A stretch of 64,000 bases of DNA from Pseudomonas taetrolens (GCF_900475285.1 NZ_LS483370.1:1564001-1628000), one strand, 5' to 3'; shown: positions 10,858-23,252, numbered from the stretch's first letter. Translations and numbers: made by a program. Notes: generated from the sequence alone by a model not told the origin.

Positions 10858-10988
10858 GTAGCCGCTGTCAAAGGCTGCGTCGGTTGCGAAGCAATCGTAA
10901 AACCTGAGAACCGGGTTTGTACTGACGGGTCGCGGGAATTGATTCTACGACGACTGTGTCGCCATACGCAGCCTTTGGCAGCGGCTAC
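10858..10988. repeat. REP-type inverted repeat pair
   Basis: The arm at 10858-10880 (GTAGCCGCTGTCAAAGGCTG and three more bases) is the inverse of 10966-10988 (CGCAGCCTTTGGCAGCGGCT region), separated by 85 bases. Same family as 5289-5372. It lies between nudJ and idh. Confidence 0.75.
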
Positions 10989-11006
10989 GGCATTTCTGTC
11001 TCTCGG

Positions 11007-11043
11007 AAAACACAAACCCCGGCGTCGTGGGCCGGGGTTTGTG
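11007..11043 (-). terminator. Rho-independent terminator of idh
   Basis: CACAAACCCCGGC (11011-11023) and GCCGGGGTTTGTG (11031-11043) form a 13-bp perfect stem with a 7-base loop. On the minus strand TTTTCC follows. Confidence 0.8.
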
Positions 11044-11059
11044 GTGTTGCCTGTTGCTC

Positions 11060-13737
<2,678 letters not shown>

Positions 13738-14994
13738 ATGGGATACAACAAGATCAAGGTTCCAGCCGCAGGTGAGAAAATCACCGTGAATGCAAACCAC
13801 TCCCTGAATGTGCCTGACAACCCGATCATTCCCTACATTGAAGGTGATGGCATCGGTGTCGACATCAGCCCCGTCATGATCAAGGTTGTCGATGCAGCCG
13901 TCAGCAAGGCGTATGGCGACCGGCGCAAAATCTCCTGGATGGAGGTGTATGCGGGCGAGAAGGCGACCCAGGTCTATGATCAGGACACGTGGTTGCCTCA
14001 GGAAACACTGGATGCCGTCAAAGACTACGTCGTATCGATCAAAGGCCCGTTGACCACTCCGGTCGGTGGCGGCATCCGTTCCCTGAACGTCGCGCTTCGC
14101 CAGCAGCTTGACCTGTATGTGTGTCTGCGCCCGGTGCGCTGGTTCGAAGGCGTGCCCAGTCCGGTCAAAAAGCCCGGCGATGTCGACATGACTATCTTTC
14201 GCGAGAACTCCGAGGATATTTATGCCGGTATTGAGTGGAAGGCCGGTTCGCCGGAAGCGATCAAGGTCATCAAGTTTCTGAAAGAAGAAATGGGTGTGAC
14301 CAAAATCCGCTTTGATCAGGACTGCGGCATTGGCGTCAAGCCGGTCTCCCGGGAAGGCACCCGGCGCCTGGTGCGCAAGGCGCTGCAGTACGTGGTCGAC
14401 AACGACCGCGAGTCGCTGACAATCGTCCACAAGGGCAACATCATGAAGTTCACCGAAGGTGCCTTCAAAGAGTGGGCGTATGAAGTGGCTGCTGAGGAAT
14501 TTGGTGCCACCTTGCTTGACGGTGGACCGTGGATGCAGTTCAAGAATCCCGCGACCGGGCGTAACGTGATCGTCAAAGACGCCATCGCCGATGCCATGCT
14601 GCAGCAAATCCTGTTGCGTCCGGCAGAGTATGACGTAATTGCGACGCTCAACCTCAATGGCGACTACCTGTCTGACGCCCTGGCTGCCGAGGTGGGCGGT
14701 ATCGGTATTGCGCCGGGGGCCAACCTGTCTGACACAATTGCCATGTTTGAGGCGACCCACGGTACCGCGCCCAAGTACGCAGGCAAGGACCAGGTCAACC
14801 CAGGGTCACTGATCCTGTCCGCTGAAATGATGTTGCGGCACATGGGCTGGACCGAGGCTGCGGACCTGATCATCAAGGGCACCAATGGTGCGATTTCGGC
14901 CAAAACCGTGACTTATGACTTCGAGAGGCTCATGGACGGTGCCCGGTTGGTGTCGTGCTCCGGTTTCGGTGATGCCCTGATCTCCCATATGTAA
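13738..14994 (+). CDS. icd: Isocitrate dehydrogenase (NADP+), dimeric type
   Basis: TCA-cycle isocitrate dehydrogenase of the E. coli Icd class, 418 aa. Visible features are the substrate loop with the phosphorylatable Ser region ([13 protein letters not shown]), the [13 protein letters not shown] segment and the signature [18 protein letters not shown] chose the ATG at 13738 (MGYNKIKVP) because GGAG lies 6 bases upstream. An ATG four codons earlier overlaps that site. Substrate competition with AceA suggests control at the isocitrate branch point. Confidence 0.96.
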   Translation: MGYNKIKVPAAGEKITVNANHSLNVPDNPIIPYIEGDGIGVDISPVMIKVVDAAVSKAYGDRRKISWMEVYAGEKATQVYDQDTWLPQETLDAVKDYVVSIKGPLTTPVGGGIRSLNVALRQQLDLYVCLRPVRWFEGVPSPVKKPGDVDMTIFRENSEDIYAGIEWKAGSPEAIKVIKFLKEEMGVTKIRFDQDCGIGVKPVSREGTRRLVRKALQYVVDNDRESLTIVHKGNIMKFTEGAFKEWAYEVAAEEFGATLLDGGPWMQFKNPATGRNVIVKDAIADAMLQQILLRPAEYDVIATLNLNGDYLSDALAAEVGGIGIAPGANLSDTIAMFEATHGTAPKYAGKDQVNPGSLILSAEMMLRHMGWTEAADLIIKGTNGAISAKTVTYDFERLMDGARLVSCSGFGDALISHM

Positions 14995-15005
14995 ACGTGT
15001 GGCCA

Positions 15006-15043
15006 ACAAAAAGGCCGACTCATTGAATGAGTCGGCCTTTTTT
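15006..15043. terminator. Bidirectional terminator between icd and cspD
   Basis: AAGGCCGACTCATT and AATGAGTCGGCCTT form a 14-bp stem with a minimal loop, flanked by A-rich sequence on the left and six T on the right. It can end transcripts from both converging genes. Confidence 0.88.
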
Positions 15044-15067
15044 GCAGATGGCGACGGTTCCGTCAGG

Positions 15068-15346
15068 TCAGACCGACACCGTGTGTACCTGTGTCACTGC
15101 CGTTTGAGGCAGCAGGATGGCATTGGCGTCGGTAATGTTGACTGCATGCAAACCCTTGGGGCCTTGGGTGATTTCAAAGCTCACGGGCTGGCCAGCCTTG
15201 AGTGTTTTATAGCCGTCCATCTGGATAGCTGAAAAATGGGCAAAAAAGTCGATCGGGTGTCCGTGTTCATCAATGCCTTCCTTGGCTTCCGTATTGATAA
15301 AGCCGAAGCCTTTGGCGTTGTTGAACCACTTGACTTTGCCTTGCAT
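15068..15346 (-). CDS. cspD: Cold-shock domain protein (CspD-like)
   Basis: A 92-aa single-stranded nucleic acid binding protein with RNP1 (KGFGFI, about 13-18) and a diverged RNP2 (DFFAHFSAI). It carries an insert ([12 protein letters not shown]) between them and a tail longer than in 67-70-aa Csp proteins. I chose the ATG at 15346 (MQGKVKWFN) because AGAGGG lies 8 bases upstream. The ATG two codons earlier nearly touches that site. The position divergent from clpS-clpA is the CspD context in gammaproteobacteria. Confidence 0.85.
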   Translation of the reverse strand: MQGKVKWFNNAKGFGFINTEAKEGIDEHGHPIDFFAHFSAIQMDGYKTLKAGQPVSFEITQGPKGLHAVNITDANAILLPQTAVTQVHTVSV

Positions 15347-15570
15347 ACTCATATCCCTCTGCTGCAAACGACTCCATCACTGGAGTATCATCCAGTTGAC
15401 TCGCACATTGCCCACTAAAATGGTTGACTGTGCGGACCTTTATTCCACATTGTGGCTTCTAATGGTTGTAACACCGTTTTACCGATAGTCAAGGCCACGC
15501 GGCAGCGCTGTTGAAATTTGATACGTTTGCCTCCATCACTGTATTCGCTCAACGACGAACCTTTCTTTCC

Positions 15571-15933
15571 ATGCATGCAATTAGCCAGACTCGACTAACA
15601 TTCAATCAGGATCAGCCCGATTTTGATGGCGAAGACTCCGCGGGCTTGGCTGTGCAAGAGGCTAAGCCTGCGCTTCAGGCGCCACCGATGTACAAGGTGG
15701 TTTTGTTCAATGATGACTACACGCCCATGGACTTTGTTGTCGAAGTACTTGAGGTGTTTTTTAACTTGAATCGCGAATTGGCGACCAAGGTTATGCTGGC
15801 CGTTCATACAGAAGGACGGGCCGTGTGCGGCATTTTTACCCGCGATATTGCCGAGACCAAGGCGATGCAGGTAAACCAGTACGCACGCGAAAGCCAGCAT
15901 CCGCTACTCTGTGAAATCGAGAAGGACGGTTAA
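15571..15933 (+). CDS. clpS: ATP-dependent Clp protease adaptor ClpS
   Basis: N-degron adaptor that delivers proteins with N-terminal Leu, Phe, Trp or Tyr to ClpAP. The 120 residues include the core [19 protein letters not shown] and the hydrophobic pocket/ClpA-contact region around [14 protein letters not shown]. The start ATG 15571 (MHAISQ) gives the length usual in Pseudomonas. clpA follows 29 bases later. The transferases aat and bpt, which make N-degrons, lie 8 kb downstream. Confidence 0.96.
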   Translation: MHAISQTRLTFNQDQPDFDGEDSAGLAVQEAKPALQAPPMYKVVLFNDDYTPMDFVVEVLEVFFNLNRELATKVMLAVHTEGRAVCGIFTRDIAETKAMQVNQYARESQHPLLCEIEKDG

Positions 15934-15962
15934 CGCCGACCACTTGGGTATGAGGTGAAGCC

Positions 15963-18233
15963 ATGTTAAATCGCGAGCTCGAAGTCACCCTCAATCTTGC
16001 CTTCAAGGAAGCCCGCTCCAAGCGTCATGAGTTCATGACGGTTGAGCACCTCCTTCTTGCGCTTTTGGATAATGAGGCGGCCGCAACCGTTCTACGCGCC
16101 TGTGGCGCAAACCTCGACAAACTCAAGCATGACCTGCAAGAGTTTATTGATTCTACGACCCCGCTGATCCCCGCTCACGATGAAGACCGCGAAACCCAGC
16201 CAACCCTGGGTTTTCAGCGTGTCTTGCAACGTGCCGTCTTCCATGTGCAAAGCTCCGGCAAGCGCGAAGTTACGGGGGCCAACGTCCTGGTTGCGATTTT
16301 CAGCGAGCAGGAGAGCCAAGCGGTGTTCCTGCTCAAGCAGCAGAGCGTTGCCCGCATTGATGTGGTCAACTTTATTGCCCACGGGATCTCCAAGGTGCCC
16401 GGGCATGGGGATCACTCCGATGGCGATCATGACATGCAGGATGAAGAGGGCGGCGAGTCGTCGTCCTCCAGCAACCCGCTGGATGCCTACGCCAGCAACC
16501 TGAACGAGCTGGCTCGTCAGGGGCGTATTGATCCGCTGGTCGGGCGTGAAATGGAAGTTGAGCGTGTCGCTCAGATTCTGGCGCGTCGACGCAAAAACAA
16601 CCCGCTGCTGGTCGGCGAGGCGGGTGTGGGTAAAACTGCCATCGCCGAAGGTCTGGCCAAGCGCATCGTGGACAACCAGGTGCCGGATCTGCTGGCTAAC
16701 AGCATCGTCTACTCACTGGATCTCGGGGCCTTGCTGGCCGGTACCAAATACCGCGGCGACTTTGAGAAGCGCTTCAAGGCGCTGCTGGGTGAGTTGAAAA
16801 AACGCCCGCAGGCCATTCTGTTCATCGATGAAATCCATACCATCATCGGTGCCGGCGCTGCTTCCGGCGGCGTGATGGATGCATCCAACCTGCTCAAACC
16901 GTTGTTGTCTTCGGGCGACATCCGTTGCATCGGGTCGACGACGTTCCAGGAGTTCCGCGGGATCTTCGAAAAAGACCGTGCCCTGGCGCGACGTTTCCAG
17001 AAAGTCGACGTCTCCGAGCCTTCGGTTGAAGACACGATCGGTATTCTTCGTGGCCTGAAAGGGCGTTTCGAGCTGCATCACGGTATCGAATACAGTGACG
17101 AAGCCCTGCGCGCGGCGGCTGAACTGGCCTCGCGTTACATCAATGACCGGCACATGCCGGACAAGGCAATTGATGTGATTGACGAAGCGGGCGCTTACCA
17201 GCGTTTGCAACCGGTTGAAAATCGCGTCAAGCGCATCGAAGTGGCACAGGTCGAAGACATCGTGGCGAAAATCGCCCGTATTCCTCCAAAGCATGTTTCC
17301 AGCTCGGACAAAGAGCTGCTGCGTAATCTGGAGCGCGATCTGCGCCTGACCGTATTCGGTCAGGATGCCGCGATTGATTCGTTGTCGACCGCGATCAAGT
17401 TGTCGCGTGCCGGCCTCAAGTCGCCTGACAAACCAGTGGGTTCCTTCCTGTTCGCCGGGCCTACCGGTGTGGGCAAGACCGAAGCTGCCCGTCAACTGGC
17501 CAAGGCGCTGGGGATCGAGCTGGTGCGTTTCGACATGTCCGAGTACATGGAGCGCCATACCGTTTCACGTTTGATCGGTGCACCTCCAGGTTACGTGGGC
17601 TTTGATCAGGGCGGTCTGCTGACTGAGGCCATCACCAAGCAACCGCACTGCGTATTGCTGCTCGATGAGATCGAGAAGGCGCACCCCGAGGTCTTTAACC
17701 TGCTGCTGCAGGTTATGGATCACGGCACGCTGACCGATAACAACGGGCGCAAGGCCGACTTCCGCAACGTCATCGTGATCATGACCACTAACGCCGGTGC
17801 CGAAACAGCGGCGAGGGCTTCGATCGGTTTTACCATTCAGGACCACGCGTCCGATGCCATGGAAGCGATCAAGAAGAGCTTCACTCCGGAGTTCCGCAAC
17901 CGTCTGGACACCATCATTCAGTTTGGTCGCCTCAGCCATGAGGTCATCAAGCATGTGGTGGACAAGTTCCTGACCGAGCTGCAGGCCCAGCTGGACGACA
18001 AGCACGTGCAGCTCGTGGTGTCAGATGCTGCCCGCGGCTGGCTGGCTGCCGGAGGCTACGATGTGCAAATGGGTGCGCGGCCAATGGCTCGCCTGATCCA
18101 GGACAAGATCAAGCGTCCTCTGGCCGAGGAAATCCTCTTCGGAGAGCTGGCCGATCACGGCGGTGTGGTTCACGTCGATCTCAAGGATGGCGAGCTGGTC
18201 TTTGAGTTTGAAACGGCTGTCGAGATGGCTTGA
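15963..18233 (+). CDS. clpA: ATP-dependent Clp protease ATP-binding subunit ClpA
   Basis: AAA+ unfoldase that feeds substrates to ClpP. The 756 residues contain an N-domain (1-150), first Walker [10 protein letters not shown] (about 217-225), Walker B FIDEIHT, second Walker [10 protein letters not shown] (about 499-507), Walker [13 protein letters not shown] and the ClpP-binding IGF-type loop (ASIGFTIQ). A GAGGTGAAG ribosome site precedes the ATG. It pairs with ClpS directly upstream. Confidence 0.98.
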   Translation: MLNRELEVTLNLAFKEARSKRHEFMTVEHLLLALLDNEAAATVLRACGANLDKLKHDLQEFIDSTTPLIPAHDEDRETQPTLGFQRVLQRAVFHVQSSGKREVTGANVLVAIFSEQESQAVFLLKQQSVARIDVVNFIAHGISKVPGHGDHSDGDHDMQDEEGGESSSSSNPLDAYASNLNELARQGRIDPLVGREMEVERVAQILARRRKNNPLLVGEAGVGKTAIAEGLAKRIVDNQVPDLLANSIVYSLDLGALLAGTKYRGDFEKRFKALLGELKKRPQAILFIDEIHTIIGAGAASGGVMDASNLLKPLLSSGDIRCIGSTTFQEFRGIFEKDRALARRFQKVDVSEPSVEDTIGILRGLKGRFELHHGIEYSDEALRAAAELASRYINDRHMPDKAIDVIDEAGAYQRLQPVENRVKRIEVAQVEDIVAKIARIPPKHVSSSDKELLRNLERDLRLTVFGQDAAIDSLSTAIKLSRAGLKSPDKPVGSFLFAGPTGVGKTEAARQLAKALGIELVRFDMSEYMERHTVSRLIGAPPGYVGFDQGGLLTEAITKQPHCVLLLDEIEKAHPEVFNLLLQVMDHGTLTDNNGRKADFRNVIVIMTTNAGAETAARASIGFTIQDHASDAMEAIKKSFTPEFRNRLDTIIQFGRLSHEVIKHVVDKFLTELQAQLDDKHVQLVVSDAARGWLAAGGYDVQMGARPMARLIQDKIKRPLAEEILFGELADHGGVVHVDLKDGELVFEFETAVEMA

Positions 18234-18247
18234 TGTAGTCACGCAGT

Positions 18248-18273
18248 AAAAAAGGCGCCTTCGGGCGCCTTTT
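18248..18273. terminator. Bidirectional terminator after clpA
   Basis: AAAGGCGCC-TTCG-GGCGCCTTTT is a 9-bp stem with a stable TTCG tetraloop, A-rich on the left and T-rich on the right. It sits between clpA and the converging Na/Pi transporter gene. Confidence 0.88.
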
Positions 18274-18285
18274 CGCTGTCTGGAG

Positions 18286-18861
18286 TTAGATCAGGATCGG
18301 GGTTGGTGCATGCTCGGCGTTGCGCTCCAGCACCGGGTAGCCTAGGGCGGCTATGTGGTGATGAACGCGACGGTAGTCGCGCAGCACACGCTGAAAGATA
18401 TCCCCTGATTCTGCCCATGCCGTCTTGTCATTTTGCAGCTTGCGAAAGTGCTCACGGCTGGCTCTTGCTTCCAGCTTGCGCATGGTTTCCTTGTGGCTGA
18501 TCAGCGTGTCAGCCGCGACTACGTCTTCGCGTAGAAACGCAGTAATGGCCAGGTTCAGGCTGTCCAGCAGGGCCAGGTGCATGGCCTGGATATGAACCAG
18601 TTCGAACGAGGAAAAGCGCTCACCCCGGCGAGTTCTGCGAATAGCCAACTGCGCCAGGTTGTTGAGGATGTCACCGGCATGCTCCAGGTTGATCACAAAC
18701 ATCAGGACTTCCTGCGCGCGGTCGGCATCGGCATCGCTCAGGCCATCCTGGCCAATGTCGGCAAGATAGGCGCGGATCGCCGCACTGAGCAGGTCCACGG
18801 AGTGATCCAGTTGGCGCACCTTATCCATCGTCTGCTGGTTAGGCTTCTCGAACAGCTGCAA
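18286..18861 (-). pseudogene. PhoU-like C-terminal part of the Na/Pi cotransporter, cut off by a stop codon
   Basis: This segment encodes about 191 residues of the helical PhoU-like domain that normally forms the cytoplasmic C-terminus of YjbB-type Na/Pi cotransporters (FEKPNQQTMDKVRQLDHSVDLL through VRDYRRVHHHIAALGYPVLE). It is in the same frame as the upstream membrane part and separated from it by a single TAG codon at 18865-18867. The first possible restart, TTG 18861, has no ribosome site, so translation on its own is doubtful. Read through, the whole gene would be about 545 aa, the E. coli YjbB length. Confidence 0.75.
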
Positions 18862-18864
18862 GAC

Positions 18865-19923
18865 CTAGTTAAGCATCAAGGATGTCATGTCCGCCAGGCG
18901 CAAGGCTTCCCGTACGCTATTTGACAGCCCGATGTTGGCGACTTCCAGCCCGGCCTCGTCTAGATATTGCGGCATGCCCGGGTCTGCTGGCGGCTCCTGC
19001 TGTGCAAACAGGCGGGTCAGCAGGCGAGCGCAAGGCTCGGTCAAACCGATAAACACCACTGCCAGCAGCAGATTGAACGCGGTGTGCAGGTACACGACCC
19101 ACTGCGCGAGACCGCTATCGGTGCTGGTTATGTAGGTGGCCATCAGCGGCAGACATGGCAGCAATGCCAAGGTGCCGAGCAGGCGGATCAACAGGTTGCC
19201 CACGGGCAGGCGTCGCGCTACTGGCGAGCTGGCACTCATCACGGATGGCAAGGCGCCGCCGATATTGGCGCCGAGCATCAGGGCGATGGCGGTGGTCGGG
19301 GTCATCATGCCAGCGCCTGCCAAAGAGGCGATAAGCAGCACGACCGCGACGCTGGAGTGGCAGATCCAGGTCAGCAGCACGGCGGCGACCACCGCAATGA
19401 TCACGTCACCTTCCAGACTTTGCATTACGGCGCGAAACACCGAGGTCGCTTCCATCTGGCCCAGGCTGGCGCTGAGCAAACCCAGGGCCAATAGCATCAG
19501 GCCCAGGCCAATCAGTGCGCAGCCCACGCTTTCATGGCGCGAATCATCGCGCAGGCGAAAGACGATAAAGCCCACCAGCAAGATGACAGGCATCGCCAGC
19601 GAGGTATCGAAACTCAGAAGCTGCACCACTAAGGTCGAGCCGATGTTGGCACCCAGCATCACTGCCAGGGCGGGTGCCAGGCTCAGGGTGCCCGCGGCGG
19701 TGAACGAGGTTGCCATCAGGCTGACCGCCGTACTGCTTTGCAGTACGCCGGTAATACCAATCCCGGAGATCAGCGCCATCCAGCGGTTATTGAGGTTGCG
19801 CCCCATCCAGTTGCGCAGTTGAGTACCGAATCCACGTAGCAGGGCGGTAGAAATCATATGGGTGCCCCACAGCAAAAGTGCGATGGCGCCCGCGAGGTTG
19901 AGTAACAGAGTGGTTCCCGACAT
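18865..19923 (-). CDS. Na/Pi cotransporter family protein, membrane part, truncated by an in-frame amber stop
   Basis: A 352-aa sodium/phosphate symporter domain with two inverted repeats. Both carry the family motif (TGVLQSSTAVS around 68-78 and the LMLGANIG motif after both halves) and about 8-9 membrane segments. The ATG at 19923 (MSGTTLLLNLAG) has GGAG upstream. The reading frame ends at TAG after MTSLMLN and then continues in the same frame into the PhoU-like domain (18286-18861). The membrane part is intact, so phosphate transport or export may survive without the regulatory domain. Confidence 0.85.
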   Translation of the reverse strand: MSGTTLLLNLAGAIALLLWGTHMISTALLRGFGTQLRNWMGRNLNNRWMALISGIGITGVLQSSTAVSLMATSFTAAGTLSLAPALAVMLGANIGSTLVVQLLSFDTSLAMPVILLVGFIVFRLRDDSRHESVGCALIGLGLMLLALGLLSASLGQMEATSVFRAVMQSLEGDVIIAVVAAVLLTWICHSSVAVVLLIASLAGAGMMTPTTAIALMLGANIGGALPSVMSASSPVARRLPVGNLLIRLLGTLALLPCLPLMATYITSTDSGLAQWVVYLHTAFNLLLAVVFIGLTEPCARLLTRLFAQQEPPADPGMPQYLDEAGLEVANIGLSNSVREALRLADMTSLMLN

Positions 19924-20018
19924 GAGGAATCTCCACAGAACAAACATTCATGTTTTACGAGGTCGTAATACGAAGGCATGGGCTGGCGCAGTACTGCACC
20001 AGCCCATGGCGATTCAAG

Positions 20019-22733
20019 TCAGTACCACTGCTTGAAACGACGGATGTAGAGGGTTTTCATAAGCTGTGCGACGCAGCAATAGCTGAACAGGGTGGCAACC
20101 AGCCAAGGGAAGTACGACAGCGGCAGCGGCTCCAGGCCGACCATGGTGCCCAGCGGCGAGAACGGTACGTAGATCCCCAGCACAATCACAATGATGGTCA
20201 TCATGGTGACGGGCCATGCAGCCGTGCTCTGGAAGAACGGGATCTTGCGGGTACGCAGCATGTGGACCACCAGGGTTTGCGACAGCAGTCCTTCGATAAA
20301 CCAGCCGGACTGGAACAGGGTCTGCATTTCCACGCTGTTGGCCGAGAACACGTACCACATCAGGGCGAACGTTGTGATGTCGAAGATCGACGACGTTGGC
20401 CCGATCCAGATCATGAAGCGCCCGATATTCTTGGCGTCCCACTTGCGCGGTTTTTGCAGGTATTCCTTATCCATCTTGTCCCAGGGCAACGCCAGCTGGG
20501 AGATGTCGTACATCAGGTTTTGCAGCAGCAGGTGAATCGACAGCATCGGCAAAAAGGGGATAAAGGCGCTAGCCACCAGTACTGAGAACACGTTGCCGAA
20601 GTTGGAGCTGGCAGTCATGTTCAGGTATTTCATGATGTTACCGAAGGTCTCGCGACCCTTTAGCACACCTTCTTCCAGCACCATCAGGCTCTTTTCCAGG
20701 AGGATGATGTCAGCCGACTCTTTGGCGATATCCGTTCCGCTGTCCACCGAAATGCCTACGTCGGCATCGCGCAGGGCAGGGGCGTCGTTGATGCCATCGC
20801 CGAGGAACCCAACGGTGTGGCCATTGGCTTGCAACGCTTTAAGCACACGGGATTTCTGCAGCGGGGTGAGCTTGGCGAACACCGTGCGCTGTTCGACCTC
20901 CAGTTGGAGCGCGGTGTCGTCCATTGTCTCGATCTGCGGGCCCAGCAGCGGGGTACCAGGCTCCAAGCCCACCTGACGGCAAATCTTGCTGGTGACCACG
21001 GCGTTGTCACCGGTCAGTACCTTGACCGCTACGCCGATATCTTGAAGGGCGGCAATCGCCGGGCCAGCGGTTTCCTTTGGAGGATCAAGGAAGGTCAGAA
21101 AACCACGTATTACCAGATCGCGCTCATCCGCGGTGTTGTATTGCTTGTGCGAATGGGCTTTCGGGATTTCGCGGGTGGCGACCAGTAACACGCGGAAACC
21201 ATCCTCGTTGTACTCGGTGGCCAGGGCCAGCAATTGTTCGCGGCGAGCAGCGTCCAGCGAGACGACGGTATCGCCTTCCATCACATGGGTGGCAATGCCC
21301 AGCATCTCTTCCACGGCGCCCTTGCACACCATCAGGTGGTCGCCACGGGTGTCCTTGACGATGATCGACAGACGCCGACGCACGAAGTCAAAGGGCAGCT
21401 CATCCACCTTGCTGTAGTTGAGAGGTTCGTTGAACTGTGGGTCCTGCCGGGAAAACTGCACCACTGCCTGATCCATCAGGTTGCGTATGCCGCTCTGGTG
21501 ATGGCTGTTGAGCCAGGCTAGGGCCAGCACCGACTCGTCGCGTTTGCCGGTGGAATCGACATGGTGCTCAAGGATGATGTGGTCCTGGGTCAGCGTGCCG
21601 GTCTTGTCGGTGCACAGCACATCCATCGAGCCCAAGTTCTGAATCGCATTCAGGCGCTTGACCACGACTTTGCGCTTGGCCATGGCGTTAGCGCCCTTGG
21701 CCAGGTTAGCGCTGACAATCATGGGCAGCATTTCAGGGGTCAGGCCTACGGCCACCGCCAGGGCAAACAGGAAGGCATCGCCCCAATCGCCCTTTGAGAA
21801 CCCATTGAGGAAAAACACGATGGGCACCATGACCAGCATGAAGCGGATCAGCAGCCAGCTGACGCTGTTGACCCCGCGGTCGAACGCGGTTTGCGTGCGA
21901 GAGCCGACGATGGCCTTGGCCAGCGAGCCGAAGTAGGTGCGCGGACCGGTGGCCACCACCACGGCCCGGGCCGTGCCGCTGACCACGTTGGTGCCCATGA
22001 AGCAGATGTTGGGCAGGTCCAGCAGGTTGCTCTGGTCTGCGGCGGTACTGGAGGCGGACTTTTGTGCAACATCTCCCAGGGTGTCGTATTTCTCTACGGG
22101 CAAGGCTTCGCCAGTGAGCACGGCCTGGCTGATAAACAGGTCCCGGGATTCGATCAGGCGAACGTCTGCCGGAATCATGTCGCCAGCGGATAGCCAGACG
22201 ATATCGCCGGCGACTAGTTCGCGCATCGGCACTTCGTGCACCGAGGTTTTTCCGCTGGTCTTGTCTCGCCGAACAACGGTAGCGGTGGTGCGGACCATGG
22301 CCTTGAGTGCCTCGGCAGACTTCGCAGAGCGGTGTTCTTGCCAGAAGCGCAGCAAGCTGCTGAGGCCGACCATCAAGCCAATGATGATGACTTTGGTCAG
22401 GTCGCCTTCTTCGCCATCGCGCTCCGGCAGCCAATAGTCGGTGAAAAAGCTGATAACGCCCAGGGTCAGAAGTACATAAATGAATGGGTTATGCAGGGCC
22501 AGCATGAACTGAACGAAGGCGTGAGGCGGCTTGTCATGGGCCACCTCGTTGTAGCCGTCGTCCTTCAGGCGTTCTGCGGCGTCCTGTTCGGTCAGGCCGG
22601 TGGTTGTTGTGCGCACATTGGCCAGGGTGGCGCTGAGGCCGTTTTGTGCTTCCCGTGCGGCACGCATGGACAGTTTGCTGTTGTCGCTGGCGCTGTTCTT
22701 GTCTCGAACTTTAGTGTTTTTTACGGCGCTCAT
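20019..22733 (-). CDS. mgtA: Magnesium-translocating P-type ATPase
   Basis: Inner-membrane ATP-driven Mg2+ importer (P-IIIB type), 904 aa. It has the phosphorylation motif DKTGTLT with Asp376, the actuator motif LTGEALPVEK, the TM4 motif PEMLPMI, the hinge GDGINDAPALRDADVG and about 10 membrane helices. The ATG at 22733 (MSAVKNTK) has AGGAGT 7 bases upstream. The 500-base region before it carries a small-protein gene, two small leader ORFs and several hairpins. In enteric bacteria mgtA is controlled both by PhoPQ and by its leader RNA. Confidence 0.96.
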   Translation of the reverse strand: MSAVKNTKVRDKNSASDNSKLSMRAAREAQNGLSATLANVRTTTTGLTEQDAAERLKDDGYNEVAHDKPPHAFVQFMLALHNPFIYVLLTLGVISFFTDYWLPERDGEEGDLTKVIIIGLMVGLSSLLRFWQEHRSAKSAEALKAMVRTTATVVRRDKTSGKTSVHEVPMRELVAGDIVWLSAGDMIPADVRLIESRDLFISQAVLTGEALPVEKYDTLGDVAQKSASSTAADQSNLLDLPNICFMGTNVVSGTARAVVVATGPRTYFGSLAKAIVGSRTQTAFDRGVNSVSWLLIRFMLVMVPIVFFLNGFSKGDWGDAFLFALAVAVGLTPEMLPMIVSANLAKGANAMAKRKVVVKRLNAIQNLGSMDVLCTDKTGTLTQDHIILEHHVDSTGKRDESVLALAWLNSHHQSGIRNLMDQAVVQFSRQDPQFNEPLNYSKVDELPFDFVRRRLSIIVKDTRGDHLMVCKGAVEEMLGIATHVMEGDTVVSLDAARREQLLALATEYNEDGFRVLLVATREIPKAHSHKQYNTADERDLVIRGFLTFLDPPKETAGPAIAALQDIGVAVKVLTGDNAVVTSKICRQVGLEPGTPLLGPQIETMDDTALQLEVEQRTVFAKLTPLQKSRVLKALQANGHTVGFLGDGINDAPALRDADVGISVDSGTDIAKESADIILLEKSLMVLEEGVLKGRETFGNIMKYLNMTASSNFGNVFSVLVASAFIPFLPMLSIHLLLQNLMYDISQLALPWDKMDKEYLQKPRKWDAKNIGRFMIWIGPTSSIFDITTFALMWYVFSANSVEMQTLFQSGWFIEGLLSQTLVVHMLRTRKIPFFQSTAAWPVTMMTIIVIVLGIYVPFSPLGTMVGLEPLPLSYFPWLVATLFSYCCVAQLMKTLYIRRFKQWY

Positions 22734-22861
22734 GATGAGTACTCCTGTCGCCAACTCTTGACCCGACTAACAGTGGTTTACCTTTTTAAAGGCGCGCCAA
22801 TGCAGGCCGAGTCGCAAACTTCGCAATCGGTTTAATTGAAGTGTTAAGTGCGCTTCAAATG

Positions 22862-22898
22862 CCCGCTGCTACGAGGTAATTAATACTCGCGCAGCGGG
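22862..22898 (-). promoter_or_regulatory. Hairpin overlapping the mgtA leader ORF
   Basis: CCCGCTGC and GCAGCGGG form an 8-bp perfect stem with a 21-base loop. In the minus-strand RNA the 5' arm lies inside the Pro-Leu-Arg codons of the 12-codon leader ORF and the 3' arm lies after its stop. A ribosome on the ORF would open the stem. Attenuation or start-site control of mgtA is inferred. Confidence 0.5.
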
Positions 22899-22918
22899 TA
22901 ACTACTGGCGTCTTCCAT
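22880..22918 (-). CDS. Putative 12-aa leader peptide of mgtA
   Basis: The short ORF MEDASSYPLREY lies 147 bases upstream of mgtA. GGAG precedes its ATG at the ideal 6-base spacing. It starts with acidic residues and includes a proline, and a hairpin overlaps its 3' half. Enteric mgtA has a 17-aa acidic and proline-rich leader peptide (MgtL) that senses Mg2+ and proline. The similarity here is of design, not of sequence. Expression is unproven. Confidence 0.45.
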   Translation of the reverse strand: MEDASSYPLREY

Positions 22919-22962
22919 AAGGAGCTCCAGTTAACTAACAGGTGTTATTAATTGATTTAAAA

Positions 22963-23202
22963 TCAGCGCAAGAAGCGACTCTGCGGGTCCTGAGAGTCGG
23001 CCATGCTCCAGCGCTGTTCCAGTTGGCCTGTGGCCGGGCTGACGCGCCAATGCACCTGGCGGTGCGCTGGTTTATTGCCGGGAACGGCTGTGGAAAAAGG
23101 TGATTTTGCCGAGCGAGCATAGGTGGGCTCGCGGGACAGTTTTACGCGCATGCTGGAGGTAAAGGCGCGAACGCCGGGTAGAACATGGGTTTTAAAGGTC
23201 AT
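22963..23202 (-). CDS. Small conserved-looking protein upstream of mgtA, function unknown
   Basis: A 79-aa basic protein (begins MTFKTHVLPGVRAFTSSMRVKLSREP, then HWRVSPATGQLEQRWS). No membrane segment or signal peptide is visible. A GAGGTG ribosome site precedes the ATG at 23202 by 4-5 bases. The HWRV-P-TG-LE-RW pattern looks like a small protein family seen in gammaproteobacteria, but I cannot name a function. It lies between the putative promoter and mgtA, 229 bases from mgtA, so co-transcription and a role in Mg2+ stress are plausible. Its ribosome site is inside a hairpin. Confidence 0.7.
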   Translation of the reverse strand: MTFKTHVLPGVRAFTSSMRVKLSREPTYARSAKSPFSTAVPGNKPAHRQVHWRVSPATGQLEQRWSMADSQDPQSRFLR

Positions 23203-23207
23203 AACAC

Positions 23208-23237
23208 ACCTCGTGACCGGACTGATGCCGGTGAGGT
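23208..23237 (-). promoter_or_regulatory. Hairpin hiding the ribosome site of the 79-aa gene
   Basis: In the RNA, ACCTC-ACCGG-loop-CCGGT-CAC-GAGGT pairs 5+5 bp with a 3-base bulge. The 3' arm GAGGT is the Shine-Dalgarno of the gene starting at 23202. Confidence 0.55.
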
Positions 23238-23252
23238 CGTTACGTTGGAGCG

